NCBI GenBank assembly: GCA_905233945.1
Contig: CAJOFY010000025.1
Location: forward strand, 1 to 51,793
Direction of reading: 5' to 3'
DNA from: an uncultured bacterium
Lineage (GTDB): Bacteria; UBP6; UBA1177
DNA length: 51,793 nt
Shown: piece by piece, positions 14,223 to 22,390 of the stretch
Layout: each line of letters starts with the position of its first letter
Position numbering within the stretch: position 1 is the stretch's first letter
Notes under the pieces: generated by a model
What the model was told of the DNA's origin: nothing
The model's input: the letters and a program-made list of their open reading frames with translations, nothing else
The model's database searches: none
Translations under genes and position numbers: made by a program

Positions 14223-16259
14223 ATGAAAAAAATTTCCATTTGCTCTGCTATTTTTGCGGTACTTCTCTTTGTGATTTCCTGCGACGACGGCTCGAAAAAT
14301 GACGACAAAAAGGAGATTCCTGATTCTGGTGAAACAGTAACTGACACTGACACGGCTGACAACAGCGAACCGGCAGACGATTCAGATTCGAATTCTGATT
14401 CCGATACTTCGGACACCGGAATCCCGGGAAGCGACGATGATTCCGATTCCACATCTGCTCAGCCGGATGACGATGCCGATTCTGCACCTGTTCAGCCCGA
14501 TGACAACAATACGACAGACGATTCCGATTCCGAAGAAATAAAAACTCCGTGCTATCCTAATCCGTGTGTCGATATTGCGACTTCAGACGGTGAATGCACC
14601 GAAAAAGACGACACTTTTGAATGCGGATGCTTAGAAAACTACACTTGGAAAGACGGCAACTGTGTTGCTAATACACGCTACGAAACATGCACTTTGCCCG
14701 ACCACGCAGAATTGAACACAGCGGAGGGAATCACGCAACAGTGGAACGGTTCGACGTGGGAACCTCCCGTTGAAAGCGTTTACAATGAAGAGGCTTCGAC
14801 CACGGAATGCCGCTTCAAATGTATTTTCAACCAGAACAAACAATATGAATATGACGGTGAAAAATGTGTGATTTCTATACCGCCGTGCAATGCCGAAAAC
14901 GCTGACAAAACCTGCAAAGACTATGAAACCGGCTACATCTGGTCGGCAAAATCAGAGGCAGACTACCCTTTCAAAAATCAGGAAGCGAAGTCATATTGTG
15001 AAGGTTTAACTACCGACGGTTTGTCGTGGAGACTGCCGACTATCGACGAACTCCGCACGATCATAAGAAACTGCGACAAAACAAAAACAGGAGGATCTTG
15101 TCAGGTCAGCGTGGAAAACTGGGACAAAAACACTTACTGGTCCGAGGGAACCTGCGGGGGATGCGAACTGAACGAAACGGAAGGCAACAGCATTTTCGGA
15201 GACAAATCGAAGGCTTTCTGGTCTTCTACTGTATCCGAGGCAGCCGTCAGCGCATGGATCGTTGCATTCTGGAATACAGGATACGCCAGAATCGAAGCGC
15301 AGAATATGAAAAGTGAGATGAAAATCCGCTGTATAGGCAACAGCAAATGCAAGGAGAATTTTGTTCTCGACGGCAATTTTGAATGTGTTCCCGCACAAAG
15401 AAAGGCGACATGTACAAATCTTCCGGAAAATGCAGTCAACAACCCTGCCGGTCACCACATTTACCAGATCTGGAACGAAGAAAGCGGAAAATGGCTTCCG
15501 GAAAGCACGGAATACAAATATTGCGCAGATTACAACTCCAAAGAGTGCTGCTTCCAGTGCCAATCAAATTCTGAATGGAATGCAGCGACAAAAAAATGCG
15601 AACCTAAGACAAGAACCGCCAGATGCACAGGTCGTCCGTCTTATGGAGAATGGAACAGCGTGAACGAAATTACCCAGACACAGGATATAACAGGAATATG
15701 GCTGCCTTCATCAACAGGAGTTTACAACGAAACTCCGAGTACAACAGAATGCCGTTTCAAATGCATGGACGGATATGCCTGGAACAATGTAGATTCACTA
15801 TGCCAAAAAATAAAGTGCGGCAATTATATTGAGAATAACGGTGTCTGCAAGGATACTGCCAACGGACTGATGTGGATGCCTTATACGGCATCCGTTCCGC
15901 GAATCTATTCGGAAGCAGTAAATTTCTGTTCACAACTGGTTCTCGGAGGCTATTCTGACTGGCGTCTGCCCTCGATCGACGAACTCAGAACCACTATCAA
16001 AAACTGTCCTAACACAGTTCCGGGCGGAGTTTGCGAGATAACAGACACTCACACCTATTCTTCTTCAGATACTTATTCCAACTGCAAATGTGAAAACTCA
16101 TATGAACACAGCAAATTCGAAGAACCGACAATCTGGTTATGGTCTTCCACCAAAGTTACCGGCACGGACACAGACAGTCACTGGATTGTGATATACCAAC
16201 CTGCTCAAATCTACAAACTTGAAGATTCTGAGAAGAATTTTGTCCGCTGCGTCCGTTAA
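14223..16259 (+). CDS. Lipoprotein with two DUF1566 (Lcl C-terminal) domains
   Basis: The 678-residue product has a signal and lipobox (LLFVISC) and an Asp/Ser/Thr-rich linker (about 22-108). An EGF-like Cys module follows (NPCVDIATSDGECTEKD, then CGCLENYTWKDGNC). Two DUF1566 domains follow, each with the Trp-Arg-Leu-Pro core: WRLPTIDELRTIIRNC at about 268-283, and DWRLPSIDELRTTIKNC at about 579-595. Both carry FWSSTV/WLWSST motifs and end in IRCIG/VRCVR. Between them lie at least two shorter Cys repeats (STTECRFKCI... and CCFQCQSN...). The DUF1566 fold is seen in Legionella collagen-like adhesin and phage tail tips and may bind surfaces, but no activity can be assigned. Confidence 0.82.
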   Translation: MKKISICSAIFAVLLFVISCDDGSKNDDKKEIPDSGETVTDTDTADNSEPADDSDSNSDSDTSDTGIPGSDDDSDSTSAQPDDDADSAPVQPDDNNTTDDSDSEEIKTPCYPNPCVDIATSDGECTEKDDTFECGCLENYTWKDGNCVANTRYETCTLPDHAELNTAEGITQQWNGSTWEPPVESVYNEEASTTECRFKCIFNQNKQYEYDGEKCVISIPPCNAENADKTCKDYETGYIWSAKSEADYPFKNQEAKSYCEGLTTDGLSWRLPTIDELRTIIRNCDKTKTGGSCQVSVENWDKNTYWSEGTCGGCELNETEGNSIFGDKSKAFWSSTVSEAAVSAWIVAFWNTGYARIEAQNMKSEMKIRCIGNSKCKENFVLDGNFECVPAQRKATCTNLPENAVNNPAGHHIYQIWNEESGKWLPESTEYKYCADYNSKECCFQCQSNSEWNAATKKCEPKTRTARCTGRPSYGEWNSVNEITQTQDITGIWLPSSTGVYNETPSTTECRFKCMDGYAWNNVDSLCQKIKCGNYIENNGVCKDTANGLMWMPYTASVPRIYSEAVNFCSQLVLGGYSDWRLPSIDELRTTIKNCPNTVPGGVCEITDTHTYSSSDTYSNCKCENSYEHSKFEEPTIWLWSSTKVTGTDTDSHWIVIYQPAQIYKLEDSEKNFVRCVR

Positions 16260-16290
16260 TTTGTGATTTTCCTGACATAGATCTGAAAAA

Positions 16291-16318
16291 TAGACATTTT
16301 TTCCGTTTTTTTTAAGAT
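16291..16318 (+). promoter_or_regulatory. Promoter of the second lipoprotein gene (duplicated copy B)
   Basis: TAGACA (16291-16296) and TAAGAT (16313-16318) have a 16-bp spacer and the same TCCGCG discriminator and downstream bases as copy A at 14156-14183. It lies in the 86-base gap after the DUF1566 gene. Confidence 0.6.
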
Positions 16319-16345
16319 TCCGCGTTTTTATTTGTTCAATTTTTT

Positions 16346-17119
16346 TTGGAGGTTCTTATGAAAAAGTTTTTAACGGTCACTCTTTTGGTTTTGTCTATGA
16401 TGATTTTTGTTTCCTGCGGTGACAGCAACGACGAAACCGACACAGGCGACACCGTCAGCGATTCGGACAGCGATACCGGTGATTTCGCAGCGGACGAAGA
16501 GCAAACCGACACCGGAGACCAGACGAACGATGAAGAAAACAACACGCCGGGTCTGCCTGATGACGATGAGGGCGATTCAGCAAACGACGAGGAAAAAACC
16601 GACACAGGAGATCAGACAAACGACGAAGACGACACCGATACCGGCGATAACAACGTAATAGACGACAGCAGCTGCGAAACTGTTGTCTACAAATCGATGG
16701 ACGTTCGAAAGATGGATGTCAATGAAATCGATATCTGGCTTTACGATTCGGAAACTTATGTAGACGATACAGAGCCCCTCTTTTTCATAGAGGCTTACTT
16801 CACCAAAAACGTTACCGAACTCAAAGGTGAAACTATTTCTCTGCAGAATCTTGATCCGAACAACGAAGACGGCACCCGTGTTTTCTTCTACACGGATTTC
16901 GATGCAAGTATGTGGTGGTTCAAAAAGAACTATATCGCAAAAAGCGGCTCTTTCCACATTGAAGATGTTGACGCAGAGGACTATACGAAATTGAAAGTCG
17001 ATACTACCGCCATCGTTTTCTACGAACTCTTAATCGATGAGGAAAACGGTGTTTACACTGAACCCGAAAACGGGAAATGCTATAAACTCGAGCCTTTTGA
17101 ATGGAACAGTATCGACTAA
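16346..17119 (+). CDS. Lipoprotein with acidic TDTGD-type linker, unknown C-terminal domain
   Basis: This is a 257-residue lipoprotein (lipobox MIFVSC). Residues 22-108 are an acidic low-complexity linker with an imperfect repeat (TDTGDQTNDEENN, TDTGDQTNDEDD, TDTGDNN). The C-terminal 145 residues look folded, mostly beta strands: CETVVYKSMDVRKMDVNEID, LFFIEAYFTKNVTEL, VFFYTDFDASMWWF, and CYKLEPFEWNSID. Two cysteines (near 111 and 247) could pair. I do not recognise this domain. It shares signal, linker style and promoter with the preceding DUF1566 lipoprotein, so they are probably co-regulated. tdk follows after 14 bases. Confidence 0.75.
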   Translation: MEVLMKKFLTVTLLVLSMMIFVSCGDSNDETDTGDTVSDSDSDTGDFAADEEQTDTGDQTNDEENNTPGLPDDDEGDSANDEEKTDTGDQTNDEDDTDTGDNNVIDDSSCETVVYKSMDVRKMDVNEIDIWLYDSETYVDDTEPLFFIEAYFTKNVTELKGETISLQNLDPNNEDGTRVFFYTDFDASMWWFKKNYIAKSGSFHIEDVDAEDYTKLKVDTTAIVFYELLIDEENGVYTEPENGKCYKLEPFEWNSID

Positions 17120-17133
17120 CCGAAGAATGATCT

Positions 17134-17715
17134 ATGGCTAAACTTTACTTCAGATACGGCGCCATGGGGGCAAGCAAGACATCGAACGCACTCATGGTCG
17201 AATACAACTATTTCGAACGCGGCCAGAACGCCGTCATTTTCAAACCTTCGATCGACACGCGTGACGGCATCGATATAGTCAAAAGCAGAATCGGGCTTGC
17301 AAAAAAAGCCTGTATCTTAAAACCAGAAGACAATGCTTTCGACACTATAAGCAAAATGAACGCAGCAAAAAAAATCGACTGTGTTCTGATTGACGAAGCA
17401 CAGTTTCTCACACCTGCCCAGGTCATGCAGCTCTGCCGCGTCGTTGACGAACTCAACATTCCTGTAATCGCATACGGACTGCGCACCGATTTCGCCGGAA
17501 ACCTTTTCCCGGGAAGCGAACGACTGCTTGCCATGGCCGACACCATCGAAGAAATCAAAACCGTCTGCTGGTGTTCAAAAAAAGCGATAATGAATGCCCG
17601 CGTCGTCAACGGCAAAGTCGTGAAAGTCGGGGAACAGGTTGTTCTCGGCGGCAACGAAAGCTACGTCGCGCTTTGCAGAAAGCACTGGGCCGAAGGAAAT
17701 CTCGGAAATAAATAA
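17134..17715 (+). CDS. tdk: Thymidine kinase
   Basis: This 193-residue type II thymidine kinase phosphorylates thymidine to dTMP in the salvage pathway. The P-loop region reads YGAMGASKTSNALMVEYNYF: Lys15 and Thr16 are kept, but the usual Gly before Lys is Ser. The catalytic Glu88 is in LIDEAQFL. The lasso and zinc regions are CWCSKKA and VALCRKHW, and GLRTDFAGNLFPGS matches the family. Length is typical. It is only 14 bases after a lipoprotein gene, with a weak ribosome-binding site, so probably read from that gene's transcript. An octamer-repeat island begins immediately after the stop codon. Confidence 0.93.
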   Translation: MAKLYFRYGAMGASKTSNALMVEYNYFERGQNAVIFKPSIDTRDGIDIVKSRIGLAKKACILKPEDNAFDTISKMNAAKKIDCVLIDEAQFLTPAQVMQLCRVVDELNIPVIAYGLRTDFAGNLFPGSERLLAMADTIEEIKTVCWCSKKAIMNARVVNGKVVKVGEQVVLGGNESYVALCRKHWAEGNLGNK

Positions 17716-17837
17716 TTCGTTCTTCTCGATTAAATTCGTTCTTCTCGACGCGCCGGAAATCAGGATCGTTATCCCGTCATTTCGTTATAACGTTATTCCG
17801 ACGGCGCGAACCGTTATAACGATAATAACGTTTTAAC
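17716..17837 (+). repeat. Octamer-mosaic intergenic element, copy 2
   Basis: It starts at the first base after the tdk stop codon. It has TTCGTTCTTCTCGA twice as direct repeats, then four octamers at 17767-17798: CGTTATCC, CGTCATTT, CGTTATAA, CGTTATTC. The tail follows: CGACGGCG, CGAAC, CGTTATAA, CGATAATAA. It has the same order as copies 1 and 4 but lacks the GCCGCC/GGCGGC pair around the octamers. Confidence 0.72.
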
Positions 17838-17851
17838 AACAATGGCCGAAA

Positions 17852-17880
17852 ATAAAAAAAAGCGGACCTTGCGGCCCGCT
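17852..17880 (-). terminator. Rho-independent terminator of the coiled-coil gene
   Basis: On the minus strand AGCGGGCC and GGTCCGCT form an 8-bp stem (one G-U pair) around loop GCAA. A T-run follows (A-run at 17852-17860 on plus). It starts 8 bases after the stop at 17888. Confidence 0.8.
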
Positions 17881-17887
17881 TCTGAAA

Positions 17888-20800
17888 CTATTCCAGCTCT
17901 TCGAGAGCTGTTTTCGCTTTGAGGAAGAATTCGTTTGAAGGCATCAGAGTCTTGGTGAGAAGGGTGAAAATCTCTTTTGCCTTTGCCTTGTCTGTTTCTC
18001 TCTTGCCGTAAGCTTCCCAGTACATCGATTTAGCAGTAACGTTGATAGAGTTCATACCGTTGAGCGCGATCTGGTTGTTGCGGTCGATCTTGAGAGCCTC
18101 AGCAAAAGAACGTCTTGCGCCGATGAGGTCTTTTTCGTTGAGTTTCTGGAGTCCGCTCTTCGCAAAAGCGTCAGCCTTGAGGTTGTAGATATCGGTCGAA
18201 CCTTTGACATCGACAACTTCTCTCGACTTCGTGACTTTATATTCGTCTTTGAATTTAGCACGGATCTGCTCGAGTTCCTTCTCGTCGATCTCTTTTGTTT
18301 TTTCCTCGTAGTTCTGTTCAGCCTCTTTTTTCTTTGCGATAGCTTCTTTCTTGTCGTCAAGAGCAAGCTGTTTCAGATCTTTCGAGAACTGAGCCTTCTC
18401 TTCTTTTCTCTGAGCCTCTTCCTCAGTCCACTTTTCGTTTTTCTCTTTCCATTTTGCCTGCTCGTCGGCAAGAATCGCCTGACGTTCCTCTTTTCTTCTC
18501 TGTTTTTCCTCGTTCAGTTTCTGAACTTCCTCTTCCCACTGCTCTTTCTGTCTCTTCTGAGCATCCTTGTCATCGACCTGTTTCTGAGCGTATTTGTTCT
18601 CTATCGCCTCTTTCTTTTCCTTGTATTCAGCATCGGTCTTGTCGTATTTTTCCTGCCAGGTCTTCTCGTATTTCTGGTTTTCAGTCTGGTTCTTGATCTT
18701 GATGTCATCGCTCTTGTCAGCCCATTTTGCGTTTGTTATGGCGATATTGGCATCAATACTTTCGTTTTCCTTTAAAAGGCGTTCTTTTGCATTCTTGTCC
18801 GATCTCTGCTTGTTCTCGAGATCTTTCTGTCTCTTTACCGCCTCGGCATTCCATTTAGCGGAAAGAGTTCCGCGCTCTTTTTCACGAGCCTCGATCTTGC
18901 GGTCCCTGTCTTTCTGGGCCGTTGCAATCTGGCTGTCGATGTTCTTTTTGAAAGCAGCCTTTCTCTGCTGGAAAGCTTTGAAATTCGCTTCAGCTTTTTT
19001 CTTTTCAGCCTGCTGGTTTTTCTGATATTTCGTATTGTCCTTGTTAAGTTCGTCGCTCTTCTGCGCAAGTTTCATGTCGACAGCCATGCTCTTGTTCTCG
19101 CATTCCTGCTCTACTGCAGCCATTTTCTTAGCGACGAAAGCATCTTTTCCGCCTTCGTGCTTCGAAATTTTCTTTTCCGCCGCTGCAAGCTGTTTTTTGA
19201 GAGCCGGAGTCTCTTTCTCGGCGATTTTTGCTTCGATGTCGGCCTTTTCCTTGTTCAGCTTTTCGAGCTCTTCGGTGTAAGATTTTTCAGCGTCTGCAGA
19301 AGCCGTTTCTTTGTTCTTTGCGCACTCAGCCTCGACCGTAGCACGTTCCTTTTCGATCTCTTCCTGATATTTCGACATAACTTCAGCATTTTTGAACATG
19401 TATTCTTCGGTTGCTGCGTCATATTTTTTGAGTTTTTCACGCTCTTCCGATTCCTGAGCATCGTAATCCTGAAGCTTTTTGTTGAGGTCGTCGAACTTAG
19501 CCTGATACTCTTTCTCGACTTCGACTTTGTATTTTCTGTCCTCGTCCTCGTTTTTCATCCTGATTTCTTCATTCTGAGCCATGATTTTCTTTTCGTTCTC
19601 GTCGAACTTTTCCTGCTCGCCGGTCATTTTCTTGTCGAGTTCGGAAATTTTCTCCTCATTGGCCTTTTTCTTTCCTTCAAGAGCGAGAACGGCAGCTTCC
19701 GTCTTTTTGTTGCCGGCTTCGATCTCATCGTCCTGCTTTTTGTAACGGGCTTCCTTTTCTTCTTTCATTTTCTTGAGCATATCGCCGTATTTCTTGTCGG
19801 TTTCGGCCATTTCCTTAGCCATTTCCTTCTCATATTGAGCCGAAAGAGCGTTGGAACCTTTCGTGACACCTTTTTCCCGCTGCTCAAAAAGAGTGAGCTT
19901 GTTCTCGAGCTCGACGATTTTCTGCTCGATTTCGCTGTCGTCCTTTTCCCACTGGTATTTCATATCTTTGATTTTCTTCGTGAGTTCCGCATATTCGGTA
20001 TCTTTCTGCTTCTTAGCGGCAGCGGAATCCTCGTCGAACTTTTTGAGTCTTGCTTCTCTCTCAAGAATTCTCGCATTGAGCCATGCGTCGGTCTCAGCGA
20101 TAGTTTTAGCCTTTTCCTTTCTGAGTTTTTCACGCTGTTTCTCGTTTTTGGAATGGATCACATCAACAGCGCGGATATCCTTTTCACTCGGATCAGAGTA
20201 GATGACTCTTTCAACAGCATCCTTTCTGTAAACACGGTATTTCGAGCTCGAGCCCATCTCAAGAATCGCTTCGTCAAGTTTTTCAGCCTTTGCGATAACC
20301 GGGATCGCCTCATCGTAATTTTTCGCCTTTATCGCGGCATTCGCACGCTGGACGAATTTTGCTATTTCAGCGATATTCTTCTTGAGTTCTTTCGCTTTGA
20401 CATCTCTTTCTGCAGCGCCGTCGAGAGCTTTGTCGGCAGCCTTGAGATCACCTGACGCATAAGCCTCGAGAGCCTCTTTTATAGCGTTGTCAGTGTTTTT
20501 TCCGGCAGGTTTTTTAGCGGGTCTGACCGGTTCTTCCTCTTCTTCCTCCTCCTCTTCCGGCTCGTCTTTCGCAACCGAGTGGGAAGAAAGCATCTTAGTC
20601 CATACTTTTGCGAGTTTCGACGCGATTTTCTCGGTCGAAGCCCCTTTTTCGAAGTTTACTTTCTCTTTTTCAAGATTGTTGCCTTTTCCGTCAACAAGGA
20701 AAGTTTCAACTATCGTTTTTCCGCTCTTTTTAACGAATTTCATCTTGGAAAAAATGTAAAAATCGGATTTTTTCTTCGCTTTCGAGATGAATTTTTTCTG

Positions 20801-21046
20801 ACAGCCAAGGTTTTCGCCGCATTTTTCAAGCTGTTTTTTAACTTTTGTGCCGAGCGAATCGGAAAAAATCCCGGCATCGGCTCCTTTGATGTCGTCAAGA
20901 ACATCCTCGATCGACACGTCAATGTCTTCCGCAGCAAGACGGTCATCTTCTACAGCAGCCATAGGAAACAGCGAAACTGTTCCTGCAAAAGCTGTGAAGC
21001 TCATAAAAATAATGGTTACAGCCATCAAAATTTTCAGATTTTTCAA
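17888..21046 (-). CDS. Giant exported coiled-coil protein with N-terminal CsgG/TPR-protein-like domain
   Basis: The product has 1052 residues. I start it at TTG 21046, which has GGAGG 5 bases upstream; an upstream in-frame TTG at 21058 would overlap that site. A signal peptide (about 1-22, ending TAFA) is followed by an alpha/beta region (SLFPMAAVED; LEKCGENLGCQKKFISKAKK; KSGKTIVETFLVDGKGNNL). That region resembles the 'CsgG-like' sensor domain before TPRs in myxobacterial proteins. An acidic run of Glu and a helical region (about 165-270) come next. Then about 600 residues of extremely charged Lys/Glu/Gln/Ala coiled coil follow. A C-terminal TPR-like stretch (STDIYNLKADAFAKSGLQKL to the end) closes it. 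Only two cysteines are evident, both near residue 80. It may be a periplasmic structural or tethering protein. Function is unknown. Confidence 0.75.
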   Translation of the reverse strand: MKNLKILMAVTIIFMSFTAFAGTVSLFPMAAVEDDRLAAEDIDVSIEDVLDDIKGADAGIFSDSLGTKVKKQLEKCGENLGCQKKFISKAKKKSDFYIFSKMKFVKKSGKTIVETFLVDGKGNNLEKEKVNFEKGASTEKIASKLAKVWTKMLSSHSVAKDEPEEEEEEEEEPVRPAKKPAGKNTDNAIKEALEAYASGDLKAADKALDGAAERDVKAKELKKNIAEIAKFVQRANAAIKAKNYDEAIPVIAKAEKLDEAILEMGSSSKYRVYRKDAVERVIYSDPSEKDIRAVDVIHSKNEKQREKLRKEKAKTIAETDAWLNARILEREARLKKFDEDSAAAKKQKDTEYAELTKKIKDMKYQWEKDDSEIEQKIVELENKLTLFEQREKGVTKGSNALSAQYEKEMAKEMAETDKKYGDMLKKMKEEKEARYKKQDDEIEAGNKKTEAAVLALEGKKKANEEKISELDKKMTGEQEKFDENEKKIMAQNEEIRMKNEDEDRKYKVEVEKEYQAKFDDLNKKLQDYDAQESEEREKLKKYDAATEEYMFKNAEVMSKYQEEIEKERATVEAECAKNKETASADAEKSYTEELEKLNKEKADIEAKIAEKETPALKKQLAAAEKKISKHEGGKDAFVAKKMAAVEQECENKSMAVDMKLAQKSDELNKDNTKYQKNQQAEKKKAEANFKAFQQRKAAFKKNIDSQIATAQKDRDRKIEAREKERGTLSAKWNAEAVKRQKDLENKQRSDKNAKERLLKENESIDANIAITNAKWADKSDDIKIKNQTENQKYEKTWQEKYDKTDAEYKEKKEAIENKYAQKQVDDKDAQKRQKEQWEEEVQKLNEEKQRRKEERQAILADEQAKWKEKNEKWTEEEAQRKEEKAQFSKDLKQLALDDKKEAIAKKKEAEQNYEEKTKEIDEKELEQIRAKFKDEYKVTKSREVVDVKGSTDIYNLKADAFAKSGLQKLNEKDLIGARRSFAEALKIDRNNQIALNGMNSINVTAKSMYWEAYGKRETDKAKAKEIFTLLTKTLMPSNEFFLKAKTALEELE

Positions 21047-21093
21047 ATTTTCCTCCAATATGTAATTTTCAACGAAACACCTAAAAAGCGGGC

Positions 21094-21123
21094 TATATAA
21101 CTAAAATTCCCTTTCTAAGTCAA
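21094..21123 (-). promoter_or_regulatory. Probable promoter of the coiled-coil gene
   Basis: On the minus strand TTGACT (21123-21118) and TATATA (21099-21094) are 18 bp apart, followed by GCCCGC. TTATAT one base upstream gives a 17-bp spacer. It is the one promoter here that does not fit the 16-bp rule. Confidence 0.45.
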
Positions 21124-21160
21124 TTTTTTTATTCATTTCAGCGCAGAAACAGGCATCCGG

Positions 21161-22390
21161 CTATCCGACAGCGTCGTTGAGCTGGAGAATCGGCATGACG
21201 ACCGAAAAAACGATGAATCCGATGACACCTGCCAGAGCGACGATCATCATCGGCTCAAGCATCGAAGTGAGCTTTTCCATCGTGTATGTGACTTCCTTTT
21301 CGTATGAGGAAGCGAGAGTTTCAAGCATCTCCTCGAGTTCACCGCTCTGCTCGCCGATCGCTATCATCTGGATTACGATGGGCGGGAACTCGCCGCTTCT
21401 TTTGAGCGGAACCGCGATAGATTCACCTTCCTTGATGTTTTCGCGGGCTACTCCGACCGCGTTTTCAAGGATCTTGTTGTCGATGATCTTTTTGACGATA
21501 TCAAGCGCGTTCAGAATCGGAACGCCTGAATGGAGAAGAGTCGACAAAGTCTGCGCAAAACGGCTGATGGCGACCTGTCTGTTGACTCTGCCGAGAACCG
21601 GTGCGTTTATTTTGACTCTGCTCCACCAGATTTCCCCTTTCGGAGTTTTTATGTATTTGTTGAAAGCGACGACTCCGCCGAAAATCGCAAGCGCGATAAG
21701 CCACCACCAGCTTCCGATAAAGCCTGAAAGCCATAGCAGGATCTTGGTCTGGAGCGGCAGGGACATCTTTACATCCTCGAACATTTTGGAAAGTTTCGGG
21801 ATTACGACCGTAAAGAGGACGCCGACAACTAAAACCGCAACGATCATGAGCACTATCGGGTATGTCATCGCGCTTTTGACTTTGTTCTTGAGGTCGACCT
21901 GCGACTCCATGAATCCGGCAAGCCTCATCAATACTTTGTCTGTCGCGCCCGACTCTTCGCCTGCCGCGATCATGTTGCAGAACAAGTCATCGAAAATATT
22001 GGGAAATTCACGTGCGCTTTTGCTAAAGCTGTAACCTTCGTTCATCTTGCCCTTGATGATGATAAGGGCATCTTTCATTACCGGATTTTCCTGCTGCTGC
22101 GCGACCGCGTCAATCGCCTCTACAAGCGGAATTTTCGCTTTCTGGAGCGTCGCAAGAAGACGCGTCATCGAAGCGACTTCGTCAAGAGGCACTTTTTTCG
22201 CACCGAAAGAGAACATTTTCCGCAGGAAGTCGAAACTGAAACCCTGCGCTTCCGATTTTTCGCTGATTTCAGTGATGTAGTAGCCTTCAGAAAGGAATTT
22301 CGTCTTTACCGCCGCCTTGTTAGGGCACTCGATCGTCCCTTTTTTCTCCTTGCCGTTTGCGTCAACTATTTTGTAGGCAAAAAGCGGCAT
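21161..22390 (-). CDS. gspF: Type II secretion inner-membrane platform protein GspF
   Basis: The 409-residue product has the PulF/PilC layout: a short soluble start ([20 protein letters not shown]) and two T2SSF four-helix domains. Membrane segments lie at about 170-192, 220-242 and 378-402. Conserved motifs are LLATLQKAKIPLVEAIDAVA, AAGEESGATDKVL and the second-domain pair LLHSGVPILNALDIVKKI and AIGEQSGELEEML. GspF couples the GspE ATPase to pseudopilus growth. PilC of the type IV pilus is the close alternative, but order gspC-D-E-F supports GspF. The start overlaps the gspE stop by one base (TAATG). No pseudopilin or gspG-N genes follow in the window. Confidence 0.88.
   Translation of the reverse strand: MPLFAYKIVDANGKEKKGTIECPNKAAVKTKFLSEGYYITEISEKSEAQGFSFDFLRKMFSFGAKKVPLDEVASMTRLLATLQKAKIPLVEAIDAVAQQQENPVMKDALIIIKGKMNEGYSFSKSAREFPNIFDDLFCNMIAAGEESGATDKVLMRLAGFMESQVDLKNKVKSAMTYPIVLMIVAVLVVGVLFTVVIPKLSKMFEDVKMSLPLQTKILLWLSGFIGSWWWLIALAIFGGVVAFNKYIKTPKGEIWWSRVKINAPVLGRVNRQVAISRFAQTLSTLLHSGVPILNALDIVKKIIDNKILENAVGVARENIKEGESIAVPLKRSGEFPPIVIQMIAIGEQSGELEEMLETLASSYEKEVTYTMEKLTSMLEPMMIVALAGVIGFIVFSVVMPILQLNDAVG

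Noticed and set aside
19157-20455. 432-codon hydrophobic open frame opposite the coiled-coil gene
   Set aside because: Lys/Glu codons read on the other strand give Phe/Leu runs; this is a compositional mirror, not a membrane protein.
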